Positions 6,074 to 14,212 of a stretch of 22,920 nucleotides of DNA are shown piece by piece (the first letter of the stretch is position 1; each line of letters opens with the position of its first letter). The stretch comes from CAYJHC01 sp964369465 (lineage in GTDB: Bacteria > Bacillota > Clostridia > Peptostreptococcales > Anaerovoracaceae). The stretch is taken from NCBI GenBank assembly GCA_964369465.1, contig CAYJEX010000024.1, forward strand, positions 1-22,920. Direction: 5' to 3'. A model generated the notes under the pieces. That model saw nothing but the letters and a program-made list of their open reading frames with translations. It searched no databases and had not been told where the DNA came from. The position numbers and the translations under genes are program-made.

Positions 6074-7303
6074 ATGGAATTAAGAAAAACCATATCTAAT
6101 GATCTGCAAATCAAGAAGTTTTGCCTATATGGATTTTTGAAAAATCTCAAATTTTTCGAACCATATCTTATTATATATTTAATGAGCAACAATATAAACT
6201 TATTTCAAATTGGTTTGCTTGTTGCAATTCGCGAAGTGCTTATTAATGTCTTTGAAATTCCTTCCGGTTTTATTGCAGATTATTTCGGCAGAAAAAAAGA
6301 ACTATTCTTTTGCTTTGGGTTTTACATCATATCATTTGTAGCCTTCTATTTTACGGACAATTTTGCTCTTGCTGCAATTGCAATGATTTTTTTTGGGTTA
6401 GGCGAAGCTTTTCGTTCGGGAACACACAAAGCGATGATATATACATACTTAGATACTAAAAGCTGGCAAAACGAAAAAACCTTCGTATATGGAAGAACCC
6501 GTTCTTTTTCACTTATCGGAAGTTCAATAAGTAGTTTAATTGGAATCGTACTTATTTTAGGTGTACCTAGTGATAATTATATTTTTTTAGTTTCTATTAT
6601 CCCTTATCTTGCCGCTATGGTCTTGATAGCAACTTATCCTGAGTATTTAGATAAAGCTGACAAAAAAGAAGGTTCAACATTTAAATCTATGACGAAAGAC
6701 TTAGTGAACAACTTTCGCATCAACAAAAAACTCAGAAATATTCTAGTTGAGGAAGGCATTGCCGAAGCATCATTTTCATATTTAAAAGATTTAATCCAAC
6801 CCATCCTCGAAATAATAATTGTTGGAAGCGGCATTATTTTAATTTCAAATTTATCTGCTGATGACAACTTGAAAGTGATACTCGGGTTAGTATATGCATG
6901 TCTAAATCTATTTGGTTCATATTTTTCAAAAACCACGTATCTTCTCAAAGGCAAAAAAACAAGCATCAAATGCTTGTTTATTATACATATTTTAAATACT
7001 ATTTCATTTGTTTTACTCGCTATTTTTTCAGAGCAGTATTTAATTGTTATCGTAATTTATCTCCTTGTCTATGTGCTTCATAGTATACGCAAGCCTCTCT
7101 TTATTGATGAAGTAGACAACCATATCGACAAATCTAATCGCGCGACAGTAATTAGTCTTTCGGCTCAACTAAAATCTCTTTTCTTGATAATATGCGCACC
7201 TTTGCTCGGCTTTATTGCTGATAAATTTGGAATTGGTTGGGCTATATTATTTGTTGGGATAGTGTTTGCAGGTACGATTACATTGTTGAGAACAAAGAAA
7301 TAG
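6074..7303 (+). CDS. MFS-type transporter, probable drug efflux
   Basis: This 409-residue hydrophobic protein shows the major facilitator layout of about 12 membrane helices with a charged central loop (about residues 190-220, rich in Lys/Asp). The loop between helices 2 and 3 carries motif A, GFIADYFGRKKEL (about 67-79), and a second, weaker copy, GFIADKFG, appears in the C-terminal half (about 381-388). AGGAGA at 6058-6063 is the ribosome binding site. It starts two bases after padR, and PadR-plus-transporter operons usually encode inducible efflux of toxic compounds. The substrate cannot be read from sequence. No clear terminator follows in the 112 bp before the convergent coaE. A 10-bp inverted repeat lies inside the gene (6957-6979). 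Confidence 0.88.
   Translation: MELRKTISNDLQIKKFCLYGFLKNLKFFEPYLIIYLMSNNINLFQIGLLVAIREVLINVFEIPSGFIADYFGRKKELFFCFGFYIISFVAFYFTDNFALAAIAMIFFGLGEAFRSGTHKAMIYTYLDTKSWQNEKTFVYGRTRSFSLIGSSISSLIGIVLILGVPSDNYIFLVSIIPYLAAMVLIATYPEYLDKADKKEGSTFKSMTKDLVNNFRINKKLRNILVEEGIAEASFSYLKDLIQPILEIIIVGSGIILISNLSADDNLKVILGLVYACLNLFGSYFSKTTYLLKGKKTSIKCLFIIHILNTISFVLLAIFSEQYLIVIVIYLLVYVLHSIRKPLFIDEVDNHIDKSNRATVISLSAQLKSLFLIICAPLLGFIADKFGIGWAILFVGIVFAGTITLLRTKK
6957..6979. repeat. 10-bp inverted repeat inside the MFS gene, terminator-like on the minus strand
   Basis: AAACAAGCAT (6957-6966) pairs perfectly with ATGCTTGTTT (6970-6979) across a three-base loop. Read on the minus strand, the hairpin runs into a T tract (6959-6953), the form of an intrinsic terminator. 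The stem has few G-C pairs, and no antisense gene is evident, so this may be chance in coding sequence. Confidence 0.4.
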
Positions 7304-7415
7304 CAACGTGTAGTTTTTAACACTTACTCTCCTCATCACTTCATTTTTACTTAATTCTACAATCCTTCAAACATACTATTTTACAGGTTGCACTATTCAC
7401 CAACTACAAATAACT

Positions 7416-7991
7416 CTAAATCACCTTGTCAATTTCATTATATAGCTCTTCTACAGTTCCAACATTCTCTATTATAATATCTGATTTCTCTTTTTTATCT
7501 GTTTCGGGCATTTGGTGACTCATAACTTTTCTAACTTCATCTTCCAGGCTATTATCTCTTTCCATTACTCTTTTTATTCTTGTTTCTTCTGGGGTGTATA
7601 TTAGCCAATTTTCATGTGTCATCTCATCTACTTTTGCTTCGAAAAGAAGGGCTGCGTCTATGAACAGCAATTTTTCACCCTTGCCTTTAGCCACTTCTAT
7701 TCTTTCAAGCATTACTCTTTTTATCTCTGAATGGGTGATTTTATTTAATTTCTTTCTTTTTTCTTTATCGGCAAATGCAACAGATGCTAGCATTTTTCTG
7801 TCTAATTCTCCATTCTTGATAATTTGTTTTCCAAATTCATTTGCTAATTTATCTAAAGTTGGAGATCCTTTTTCGACAATTTCTCTTGCAATTTTATCAG
7901 CATCCAAAACAGTATATCCTTTTTCAACAAGATACTTTGTCGCTGTGGATTTTCCACTTCCAATTCCACCTGTTATACCTATTACTTTCAT
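7416..7991 (-). CDS. coaE: Dephospho-CoA kinase
   Basis: CoaE (191 residues from this start) phosphorylates the 3'-hydroxyl of the dephospho-CoA ribose, the last step of coenzyme A synthesis. The N-terminus MKVIGITGGIGSGKST holds the P-loop (GGIGSGKS, residues 8-15). DADKIARE, the lid and substrate segments, and the conserved LLFIDAALLFEAKVDEM stretch follow. An upstream in-frame ATG at 8042 would overlap polA, while AGGAGA at 8003-7998 places the start at 7991. That ribosome binding site shares two bases with the polA stop codon, so the genes are tightly coupled. Neighbouring polA-coaE genes also occur in other Firmicutes. The length is normal for the family. Confidence 0.95.
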   Translation of the reverse strand: MKVIGITGGIGSGKSTATKYLVEKGYTVLDADKIAREIVEKGSPTLDKLANEFGKQIIKNGELDRKMLASVAFADKEKRKKLNKITHSEIKRVMLERIEVAKGKGEKLLFIDAALLFEAKVDEMTHENWLIYTPEETRIKRVMERDNSLEDEVRKVMSHQMPETDKKEKSDIIIENVGTVEELYNEIDKVI

Positions 7992-7997
7992 TGAATT

Positions 7998-8004
7998 TCT
8001 CCTA
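7998..8004 (-). promoter_or_regulatory. coaE ribosome binding site overlapping the polA stop codon
   Basis: The minus strand reads TAGGAGA: the polA stop TAG (8004-8002) runs into AGGAGA (8003-7998), with six bases to the coaE ATG. This fixes the coaE start and indicates translational coupling. Confidence 0.8.
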
Positions 8005-10758
8005 TTTGAGTTCATACCAATTAGCTCCCTCATTAACTTCAACAGAAAGTTTAATTTGAAGTAGCATCACCTCTTCCATATTTTCTTTAATTAATTTTTT
8101 GACATCCTCAATTTCATCCTTATGTGTTTCAACTATAAGCTCATCATGTATTTGCAAAATCAAATTCGATTTATAATTACCTTCTTTCAAAGCTCTATAC
8201 ACTTTGATCATTGCAATTTTTATTATATCAGCAGCACTTCCTTGTATAGGTGTATTCATCGCAAGCCTTTCGCCCATTTGTCTTACCATAAAATTTGTCG
8301 CATTAATTTCCTTGATATATCTTTTTCGATTAAGAATTGTAGTAACAAACCCTTTAATTTTTGCCTCTTCAATTTGTTTATCCATAAACTCTTTTACTTT
8401 TTTGTGTTTGTTAAAATATTCTTCGATATATTTTTCGGCATCTTTTCTCGAAACCTTAATTTCCTCTGATAATCCAAACGAACTCATACCATATATCACA
8501 CCAAAATTAACTGCTTTAGCTTTGCTTCTCTCTTCAATTGTTATTTCATCCATTGGAATTTCCAATACTCTAGCAGCTGTAAGCCTATGTATGTCTTCAT
8601 CATTATTGAAGGCTTCTATTAGATTTTCATCTCCGCTCATATGTGCCAACACTCTAAGCTCTATTTGAGAGTAGTCAGCCCCCAAAAGAGTAAACTCTTC
8701 ACTCTTTGGAACAAATACTTTTCTTATTGTTCTTCCTATTTCTTGCCTAATAGGAATATTTTGTAAGTTTGGTTCTACACAGCTTAGCCTACCTGTTGCT
8801 GTTACAGTTTGCATAAAATGAGCATGTATTTTTCCGTCCGCGTGAATCAAAGGAATTAAGCCATCGATATATGTTCCTTTTAATTTTGCTAAAGTTCTAT
8901 ATTCCAAAATGTGTGGTATTATTTCATGTTCATATTTTAGGCGCTCTAATACATCTGCTCCTGTACTATAACCCGTCTTTGTCTTTTTGCTTGGAGGCAA
9001 TCCTAGTTTTTCAAACAATACATTCCCCAATTGTTGCGTAGAATTAATATTAAATTCCTCGTTTGAAATGCTATATATTTTTTTCTTGAGTTCATCTATT
9101 CTTGCTGCTAATTCACTTCCAATTTGCAACAAGTTATTTTTATTAATTGAAAACCCTTCTTTTTCCATGAAAGCTAGTGATTCAACTAATGGTAATTCTA
9201 CATCGTACAGCAAGGCAGACATGTTTTCTTTTTCAATTTGAACTTCTAGTATTTCTTTCAACGCAAAAATGTATTCACACCATTTTGCACAATATTTACT
9301 ATTAATATCATCAGAATTTGAAAACAATGTCATTTGACTGTTTTGCATTGCAAACTCTTCAATATTTTGCATATTCTCTCGAAAAACACTTGCAACTATT
9401 GTACTTAAATCATAATTGCTTCGATTCGAATCTAGCAAATATTGACAAATCGCAGTATCAAACCCAACTTTAATATTCTTTATCCCATTAGCCATCAACA
9501 TATATATGTCATCTTTTATATCGTGTCCTATCAAGGAAGGGATTTCATCATTTATGACTGAAAATAAACTTTCAACAACATCTTTGTCATCTCCAATATA
9601 ATATAATATTTTTTTCTCTTTAAATGCCAATGCTATACCTTCTATCCAAGGAATATTTTTACGGCTATTATCTCCTATAACTTTTACCGCAACCGATTTT
9701 TCTTTAGATAGTAATTTCTTAATTTCATCAATTTCATCTACTGTTTTGATAATTTTTATCTCGAGTTTTTCAGTTTTAGGAATGTTCTTTTCCTGCGTCT
9801 TGTCAGTATTATCGTTTTTACTGTCTATACCGTTTAACTGTCTATTATCTGCAATTTCATTATTTGATGTATCACTAATCTCTTCAGCTAGCTGTTTTAG
9901 AAACTTATTAAACTCTAATTCCGCATATATTTTCATAAGGTTTTCTTTGTTCTCGCCAATGAGTTTAAGTTCTTCGAAGTCAATCTCTATTGGAACATTA
10001 GTTTCAATTGTTGCGAGTTTTTTGCTCATGATTGCCATCAATCTATTTTCTTCAATTTTATTTCTCAATCCTTCTTTAGGAATCCTATCGGTATTTTCTA
10101 AGAGGTTTTCTATACTTCCAAATTCAAGTATCAACTTGCTCGCTGTTTTTTCTCCTACGCCTGGTATCCCCGGAATATTATCTGATTGGTCCCCCATCAG
10201 TCCTTTGTAATCAATAAATTGTTCAGGAGAAAATCCATAAACTTCAAACATTTTGTTACTATCATATATTTCAAATTGAGAAACTCCTTTTTTAGTAAAA
10301 ATGATTTTGATAGTATCACTTGCTAATTGTAGTTCGTCTTTATCTCCTGTAAGAATATATATTTCAGTTTTTTCATCATTCAGCCATGTTTTTTCTGCTT
10401 TTTTCGCAATTGTACCTATTAAGTCATCCGCTTCATATCCTTCTAACTCTATTCGCTTTATATTCATCGCATCTAATATGTCTTTTAAAAGCGGTATTTG
10501 CATTGCTAATTCAAGTGGCATTTTTTTTCTGCCTGCTTTATATTCTCCAAACTGCTCATGCCTGAATGTTGGGGCTTTTGTATCAAAAGCTACCGCCAAA
10601 TGAGTAGGCGAATAATCTTTTTTTATTTTTGCGAGCATATTTATAAATCCAAATATCCCATGTGTATACACTCCATCCTTTGTTATCATAGGATTTTGTA
10701 AAGCATAATAAGCTCTATTTATCAAACTGTTTCCGTCTATTATTATTAATTTATTCAT
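8002..10758 (-). CDS. polA: DNA polymerase I
   Basis: PolA (918 residues) fills repair gaps and removes Okazaki primers. The 5'-nuclease domain covers about 1-290 (DGNSLINRAYYAL, EGYEADDLIGT, ILTGDKDE, GDQSDNIPGIPGVGEKTA). The polymerase domain (about 520-918) has motif A LLGADYSQIELR (Asp695), motif B RSKAKAVNFGVIYG (744-757) and motif C HDE (871-873). The middle exonuclease-like domain (about 330-500) lacks the DxE metal ligands: the position reads VAVKVIGD, so proofreading is probably lost, as in Bacillus-type PolA. A low-complexity polar linker (about 293-330) joins the nuclease and exonuclease-like parts. The ribosome binding site is weak (AAAGTGAG). coaE follows immediately. It is complete, with no frameshift. 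Confidence 0.98.
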   Translation of the reverse strand: MNKLIIIDGNSLINRAYYALQNPMITKDGVYTHGIFGFINMLAKIKKDYSPTHLAVAFDTKAPTFRHEQFGEYKAGRKKMPLELAMQIPLLKDILDAMNIKRIELEGYEADDLIGTIAKKAEKTWLNDEKTEIYILTGDKDELQLASDTIKIIFTKKGVSQFEIYDSNKMFEVYGFSPEQFIDYKGLMGDQSDNIPGIPGVGEKTASKLILEFGSIENLLENTDRIPKEGLRNKIEENRLMAIMSKKLATIETNVPIEIDFEELKLIGENKENLMKIYAELEFNKFLKQLAEEISDTSNNEIADNRQLNGIDSKNDNTDKTQEKNIPKTEKLEIKIIKTVDEIDEIKKLLSKEKSVAVKVIGDNSRKNIPWIEGIALAFKEKKILYYIGDDKDVVESLFSVINDEIPSLIGHDIKDDIYMLMANGIKNIKVGFDTAICQYLLDSNRSNYDLSTIVASVFRENMQNIEEFAMQNSQMTLFSNSDDINSKYCAKWCEYIFALKEILEVQIEKENMSALLYDVELPLVESLAFMEKEGFSINKNNLLQIGSELAARIDELKKKIYSISNEEFNINSTQQLGNVLFEKLGLPPSKKTKTGYSTGADVLERLKYEHEIIPHILEYRTLAKLKGTYIDGLIPLIHADGKIHAHFMQTVTATGRLSCVEPNLQNIPIRQEIGRTIRKVFVPKSEEFTLLGADYSQIELRVLAHMSGDENLIEAFNNDEDIHRLTAARVLEIPMDEITIEERSKAKAVNFGVIYGMSSFGLSEEIKVSRKDAEKYIEEYFNKHKKVKEFMDKQIEEAKIKGFVTTILNRKRYIKEINATNFMVRQMGERLAMNTPIQGSAADIIKIAMIKVYRALKEGNYKSNLILQIHDELIVETHKDEIEDVKKLIKENMEEVMLLQIKLSVEVNEGANWYELK

Positions 10759-10920
10759 ATATACTCACTTTCTGAAATAGAGTTCTTCCTTTACATCTAA
10801 CCTATTATTTATTATAATTTTAACATAAGAAGGAATATTTGGGAAACATTTGTAATCATTACGCATAATCGCAGTACACTTTAGTGATGATTGTTTCAAT
10901 CTAGAAGGAGTGCTTAACAC
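10759..10920. other. Divergent spacer between polA and the PHP phosphatase gene
   Basis: A TATAAT hexamer for polA lies at 10816-10811 on the minus strand, but I see no good -35 box at standard spacing. A small palindrome GTAAT-C-ATTAC (10852-10862) lies near the middle. AAGGAG precedes the plus-strand gene. No RNA gene or riboswitch is apparent. Confidence 0.4.
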
Positions 10921-11775
10921 ATGACGTCATTTCATCCATACGATTATCACACACATACTGATTTTTCAGAAGATTCGTCAACAAATCCACACGATATGAT
11001 TAAAAAGGCAATTTCTCTTGGAGTCAAAGAATATGCAATTACAGATCATTACGATCCCGACTATCCGGAAATGTTATTTGAAATCGACTCTCCCGCCTAC
11101 CACAAAGCACTTTTGGAATTAGAAAAAGAGTACGAATCTCAAATCAAAATCATAAAAGGTATTGAAATCGGAATTCAGCATGGTTCTACGTCTTTAAAAT
11201 GCGAAGAAGAAGCATTGAGTTTCCCTTATGATTTTATAATAGGCTCTTTTCATTGTTTTCATGGCGAAGATTTATATATTATTGATTTTGAAAAATATGA
11301 TGTATCCAAAATTGTTCCATCTTTTTATGAGTATTGTTTAAATTGCCTCGACGAATTTATGAATTTTGATGTGTTAGGCCATATCAACGTCATTGACAGA
11401 TATTTGGGCTCTTCTGATTATTTCAAACAAGAAGGTGTTCCATACTTCATGAGCGACAACTTCAAAAAAACATATTCAAAATCAATGGAAATCATAGAAG
11501 CAATTCTTGATAAATTAATAAAAAAGAATAAGGGAATTGAAATTAACACTTCACATATAAGATACAACCTTAGCCCACGCACAGTTCCTTCAAAAGATAT
11601 TCTCAAACTATATAAAGAATTGGGTGGAGAAATAATAACAATTGGTTCAGACGCACATAGACAAAATCAAATCCAAGAGGGCTTTAAAGACACAATAGAG
11701 TATGCAAAATCCTTTGGTTATACTTATCACTGTACATATCACAACAGAATACCTTCTTTTGTGAAAATAAAGTAA
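10921..11775 (+). CDS. hisJ: PHP-domain histidinol-phosphatase-like hydrolase (HisJ family)
   Basis: This 284-residue protein has the PHP metal-binding fold of HisJ-type histidinol phosphatases, which dephosphorylate histidinol phosphate in histidine synthesis. Metal ligands are visible as YHTHTDFSEDS (His10, His12), ITDH (His43), GIEIG (Glu82), GSFHC (His111), LGHI (His154) and GSDAH (Asp244, His246). AAGGAG lies about 10 bases before the ATG. The length fits HisJ (about 270 residues). No other histidine genes are nearby, so the true substrate may be another phosphoester; family membership is firm and substrate is not. It is a single-gene unit ending at the terminator hairpin 11828-11862. 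Confidence 0.85.
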   Translation: MTSFHPYDYHTHTDFSEDSSTNPHDMIKKAISLGVKEYAITDHYDPDYPEMLFEIDSPAYHKALLELEKEYESQIKIIKGIEIGIQHGSTSLKCEEEALSFPYDFIIGSFHCFHGEDLYIIDFEKYDVSKIVPSFYEYCLNCLDEFMNFDVLGHINVIDRYLGSSDYFKQEGVPYFMSDNFKKTYSKSMEIIEAILDKLIKKNKGIEINTSHIRYNLSPRTVPSKDILKLYKELGGEIITIGSDAHRQNQIQEGFKDTIEYAKSFGYTYHCTYHNRIPSFVKIK

Positions 11776-11784
11776 ATCAGATTA

Positions 11785-11802
11785 TCACCTTCAGTAAGGT
11801 GA
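11785..11802 (+). repeat. 7-bp hairpin just after the PHP gene
   Basis: TCACCTT (11785-11791) and AAGGTGA (11796-11802) pair around a four-base loop, 9 bp after the stop codon. No T-run follows immediately, so it is more likely a transcript-end stabiliser than a terminator. Confidence 0.5.
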
Positions 11803-11827
11803 ATTCTGTATCTTTTCGCTATACAAC

Positions 11828-11868
11828 AAAAGAGGACACCTCATATTATAGTGTCCTCTTTTATTTTT
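11828..11868 (+). terminator. Strong bidirectional terminator between hisJ and ferritin genes
   Basis: A perfect 12-bp stem, AAAAGAGGACAC (11828-11839) with GTGTCCTCTTTT (11851-11862), has an 11-nt loop and a T-rich tail to 11868. The A-run at its left end becomes the T-run for the minus strand, so it can end both convergent transcripts. The ferritin stop lies about 75 bp away. Confidence 0.92.
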
Positions 11869-11938
11869 CATCTGCTTATCATATAGTTTAGATATTCAAA
11901 TCAAAACATATTAACTCCCCTATTCGAACTACTAATTT

Positions 11939-12451
11939 CTAAAGTTGAGGCATAGAAGGTGTATACGTTCTTGCTGCCATTTCAGCATCTAACATGTATA
12001 AGCCTTTTGCATCTCCCCCGAATAATTCGAATTTTCGAATCATATTTGAGGCTGTGTCTTCCTCTTCAGCTTGCTCTTTAATAAACCAATCTAGGTATTG
12101 CATAGTTCTAAAGTCTTTATCCTCATACGCCGCAGCATATATATCATTTATAAGACTTGTAACATATTGTTCGTGTTCATAAGCCATTTCAAGTGGATCA
12201 GTAAATTTTTTGAATTCTTTATCAGGTTTCCCAACCGCTTCTAAAGTTACTGCAACACCATTTAGTTGCAAATATTCCATAAATGACATCGCATGATCTC
12301 TTTCTTCTTGAGTTTGGATTTTGTACCAATTTGCAAAACCATCCAAACCTTCATTTTTGTAGTAATTAGACATGTCTAAATACAAATAAGCAGAATACAA
12401 CTCTTTGTTAATCTGATCATTTAGTAGTTCACATACTTTTTTTGATAACAT
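11939..12451 (-). CDS. ftnA: Non-heme ferritin
   Basis: This 170-residue ferritin would assemble into a 24-subunit cage that oxidises and stores iron and limits oxidative damage. All ferroxidase-centre residues are present at the standard positions: Glu17, Tyr24, Glu50, His53, Glu94 and Gln127. The four-helix-bundle pattern and the short fifth helix (ending AARTYTPSMPQL) are typical of bacterial FtnA, and no heme-ligand Met is expected as in bacterioferritin. The start is set by AGGAGGG seven bases upstream. It is a single-gene unit facing hisJ. A 100-nt leader with an 18-bp inverted repeat (12504-12521) lies upstream. In a Fur-type regulon iron control would be expected, but the repeat does not match a standard Fur box. 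Confidence 0.95.
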   Translation of the reverse strand: MLSKKVCELLNDQINKELYSAYLYLDMSNYYKNEGLDGFANWYKIQTQEERDHAMSFMEYLQLNGVAVTLEAVGKPDKEFKKFTDPLEMAYEHEQYVTSLINDIYAAAYEDKDFRTMQYLDWFIKEQAEEEDTASNMIRKFELFGGDAKGLYMLDAEMAARTYTPSMPQL

Positions 12452-12503
12452 TGTTTCGCCCTCCTAAATAAATTTTTTTAATTCAACTTTATACGTTCTA
12501 TAT

Positions 12504-12521
12504 AATTTGATAAATCAAATT
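12504..12521. promoter_or_regulatory. Inverted repeat upstream of ferritin, candidate operator
   Basis: AATTTGAT (12504-12511) and ATCAAATT (12514-12521) form an exact 8-2-8 inverted repeat. It lies 53-70 bp before the ferritin ATG, downstream of the putative -10 box, a position suited to a repressor or an mRNA hairpin. The sequence is not a recognised Fur or PerR consensus. Confidence 0.4.
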
Positions 12522-12561
12522 TTGTATAAGCATCATATATAAATAATACCCTCATAAAACC

Positions 12562-12589
12562 ATTCTACACAAAATAAAAATAAATACAA
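12562..12589 (-). promoter_or_regulatory. Possible promoter of the ferritin gene
   Basis: On the minus strand TTGTAT (12589-12584) and TAGAAT (12567-12562) are 16 bp apart. Transcription would start near 12555, about 100 nt before the ferritin start codon. Background AT-richness makes a chance match possible. Confidence 0.4.
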
Positions 12590-12740
12590 CGAAATACTAA
12601 TAGAAAACATATTTTTTTGATATTACCCCTATAATACAATTCTATTTAAAACAATATTCAAAATCTGATTTAACATTTGTAGCATACGAAACAATCCATT
12701 CCCTTTCTCACTCCCAAAATATTTATGCAGTTTTGTTTTC

Positions 12741-12769
12741 TTGACTTAAACTGCTATATACTGTAAATT
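12741..12769 (+). promoter_or_regulatory. Promoter of the MATE gene, possibly of the met genes too
   Basis: TTGACT (12741-12746) and TAAATT (12764-12769) are separated by 17 bp. The leader would be only about 25 nt, too short for a riboswitch. GAGGG lies four to five bases before the ATG. Confidence 0.6.
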
Positions 12770-12799
12770 AAAATAAGAGATAAAATACAGCGAGGGATT

Positions 12800-14146
12800 A
12801 TGAACGAAAAGCAATTTGGAATATTACCAACAAAAACTCTGTTTTTTAAATTAGCTATACCAGGACTTTTGAGTATGGTTTTTTCTTCTATCAGCATGGT
12901 AGTAGATGGAATTTTTGTGGGACGATTTATTGGAAGCGAAGCACTAGCAGCAATTAATTTAGCAATTCCAATTCTTATTATCTTATTTGCAATTAGCGAT
13001 ACGATAGCAATAGGATTTAGCGTGAAAATATCAATAAAGCTTGGTGAAAAAGAAGAAAAATCTGCTTCTAGGCTTTTCTCCTACAGCCTTTTACTAATCA
13101 TATCATCTAGCCTGATACTAGGACTTATTGGCTTATTGTTTTCCGAACTCATTGTAAATCTACTCATAAGTGATCAAGCATTGGCTGAAAGTGTTTTGAA
13201 ATACTTAACCCCTTACTTTATTACTTTGCCTTTAGCCGGAGCGTTTTATTCGGCAGACGCGTATCTTCGCGTTTCTGGAATGATTAAACGATGTATGTTT
13301 GTTAACATTTCAGTTGCCATACTTAATATAGTTTTAGATGCTTTTCTTATTGGTTATCTAGGTTATGGAATAGAATTTGCCGCATGGGCAACATCAATTA
13401 GTATGTCTTTTGGTGCCTTTCTAGGTATACTTCCCTTTGTTAGAAACAAAAAAACACTCAAATTCACTTCCCCTAAAGTTCCATTTTCAGAAGTGAAAAG
13501 TGCAATATTTAATGGAAGCTCAGAATTTTTCAGTATAATCGCTGATTCAATTATGATGCTTCTGATAAATGGCGTCTTGCTCGCTATGGGAGGAACTAGT
13601 GCCGTAGCAGCATATGCCATCGCAATGTATATTCATTCTGTTTTTTTCTCGATACTATACGGTATTCAAGATTCAATTCAACCTGCTGTAAGTTATAACT
13701 ATGGTGCAAATCTAACCTCTCGATGTTTTTCGCTATTCAGGATAACGTCAATTGTAGCTTTTTCCATATCGCTTTTCGTAGCAATCTTGCTACTTATTTT
13801 TCCAAACACCTTAGTAACAGTCTTTGCAGATTCAAACGATCAAGAAGTAATAGAAATGGCAAAAATCGCCTTGCTACTAGGAGCTCCAGGTTATTTATTC
13901 GCATGGATAAATATGGTAACAAGTTGCTTCTTAACAGGATTTGATAGACCGAAAGAGTCCATATCTATAATGATTTCAGAGGCCTTTGTATTTCCTATAC
14001 TTTCAATATTAATCGCAGGCAACTTGCTAGGATTAAACGGAATATTCCTTACTCCTGCAATAGGAAGCGCTCTAGCCTCCATTGTCGCATTAATACTTTG
14101 GTATAAGATATCACGTAAAATTAAGAAAAAAGGTAGGATAAATTAA
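12800..14146 (+). CDS. MATE-family multidrug/cation exporter (MepA-like)
   Basis: This 448-residue membrane protein has two homologous MatE halves of about six helices each. The N-terminal segment LAIPGLLSMVFSSISMVVDG, then IFVGRFIGSEALAAINLAIPI (about 17-57), matches MATE exporters, as does the mid-protein pattern GIQDSIQPAVSYNYGA (about 292-307). MATE proteins expel drugs or metabolites using Na+ or H+ gradients. The opening resembles the MepA branch common in Firmicutes, but the substrate cannot be inferred. It has its own promoter, and metF begins 66 bp later on the same strand with no terminator between, so it may be the first gene of the methionine unit. Confidence 0.92.
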   Translation: MNEKQFGILPTKTLFFKLAIPGLLSMVFSSISMVVDGIFVGRFIGSEALAAINLAIPILIILFAISDTIAIGFSVKISIKLGEKEEKSASRLFSYSLLLIISSSLILGLIGLLFSELIVNLLISDQALAESVLKYLTPYFITLPLAGAFYSADAYLRVSGMIKRCMFVNISVAILNIVLDAFLIGYLGYGIEFAAWATSISMSFGAFLGILPFVRNKKTLKFTSPKVPFSEVKSAIFNGSSEFFSIIADSIMMLLINGVLLAMGGTSAVAAYAIAMYIHSVFFSILYGIQDSIQPAVSYNYGANLTSRCFSLFRITSIVAFSISLFVAILLLIFPNTLVTVFADSNDQEVIEMAKIALLLGAPGYLFAWINMVTSCFLTGFDRPKESISIMISEAFVFPILSILIAGNLLGLNGIFLTPAIGSALASIVALILWYKISRKIKKKGRIN

Positions 14147-14212
14147 ATTTCCTTCTCAAGAATTTATTGCAAATATATTAAATAGCTTTTCAATAGCAAA
14201 ACGGAGAGTATA

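Larger units (their letters stand above)
12452..12799. other. Divergent spacer between ferritin and MATE genes
   Basis: This 348-bp AT-rich spacer carries a possible ferritin promoter (12562-12589), an 8-2-8 inverted repeat (12504-12521) and the MATE promoter (12741-12769). A 25-codon reading frame on the minus strand (12555-12478) has no ribosome binding site and is not called. No RNA gene is visible. Confidence 0.5.

Noticed and set aside
9746..10210. 154-codon plus-strand frame opposite polA
   Set aside because: It is a Ser/Leu/Ile-rich mirror of the well-supported polA coding strand, with no ribosome binding site or recognisable family. The same applies to the 154-codon frame at 8204-8668.
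12478..12555. 25-codon minus-strand frame (begins MRVLFIYDAY) just upstream of ferritin
   Set aside because: It has no ribosome binding site, its start coincides with the predicted transcription start, and its composition is that of AT-rich spacer.
14147..14212. Possible SAM riboswitch or T-box before metF
   Set aside because: The gap is only 66 nt and lacks a terminator hairpin or conserved riboswitch core.
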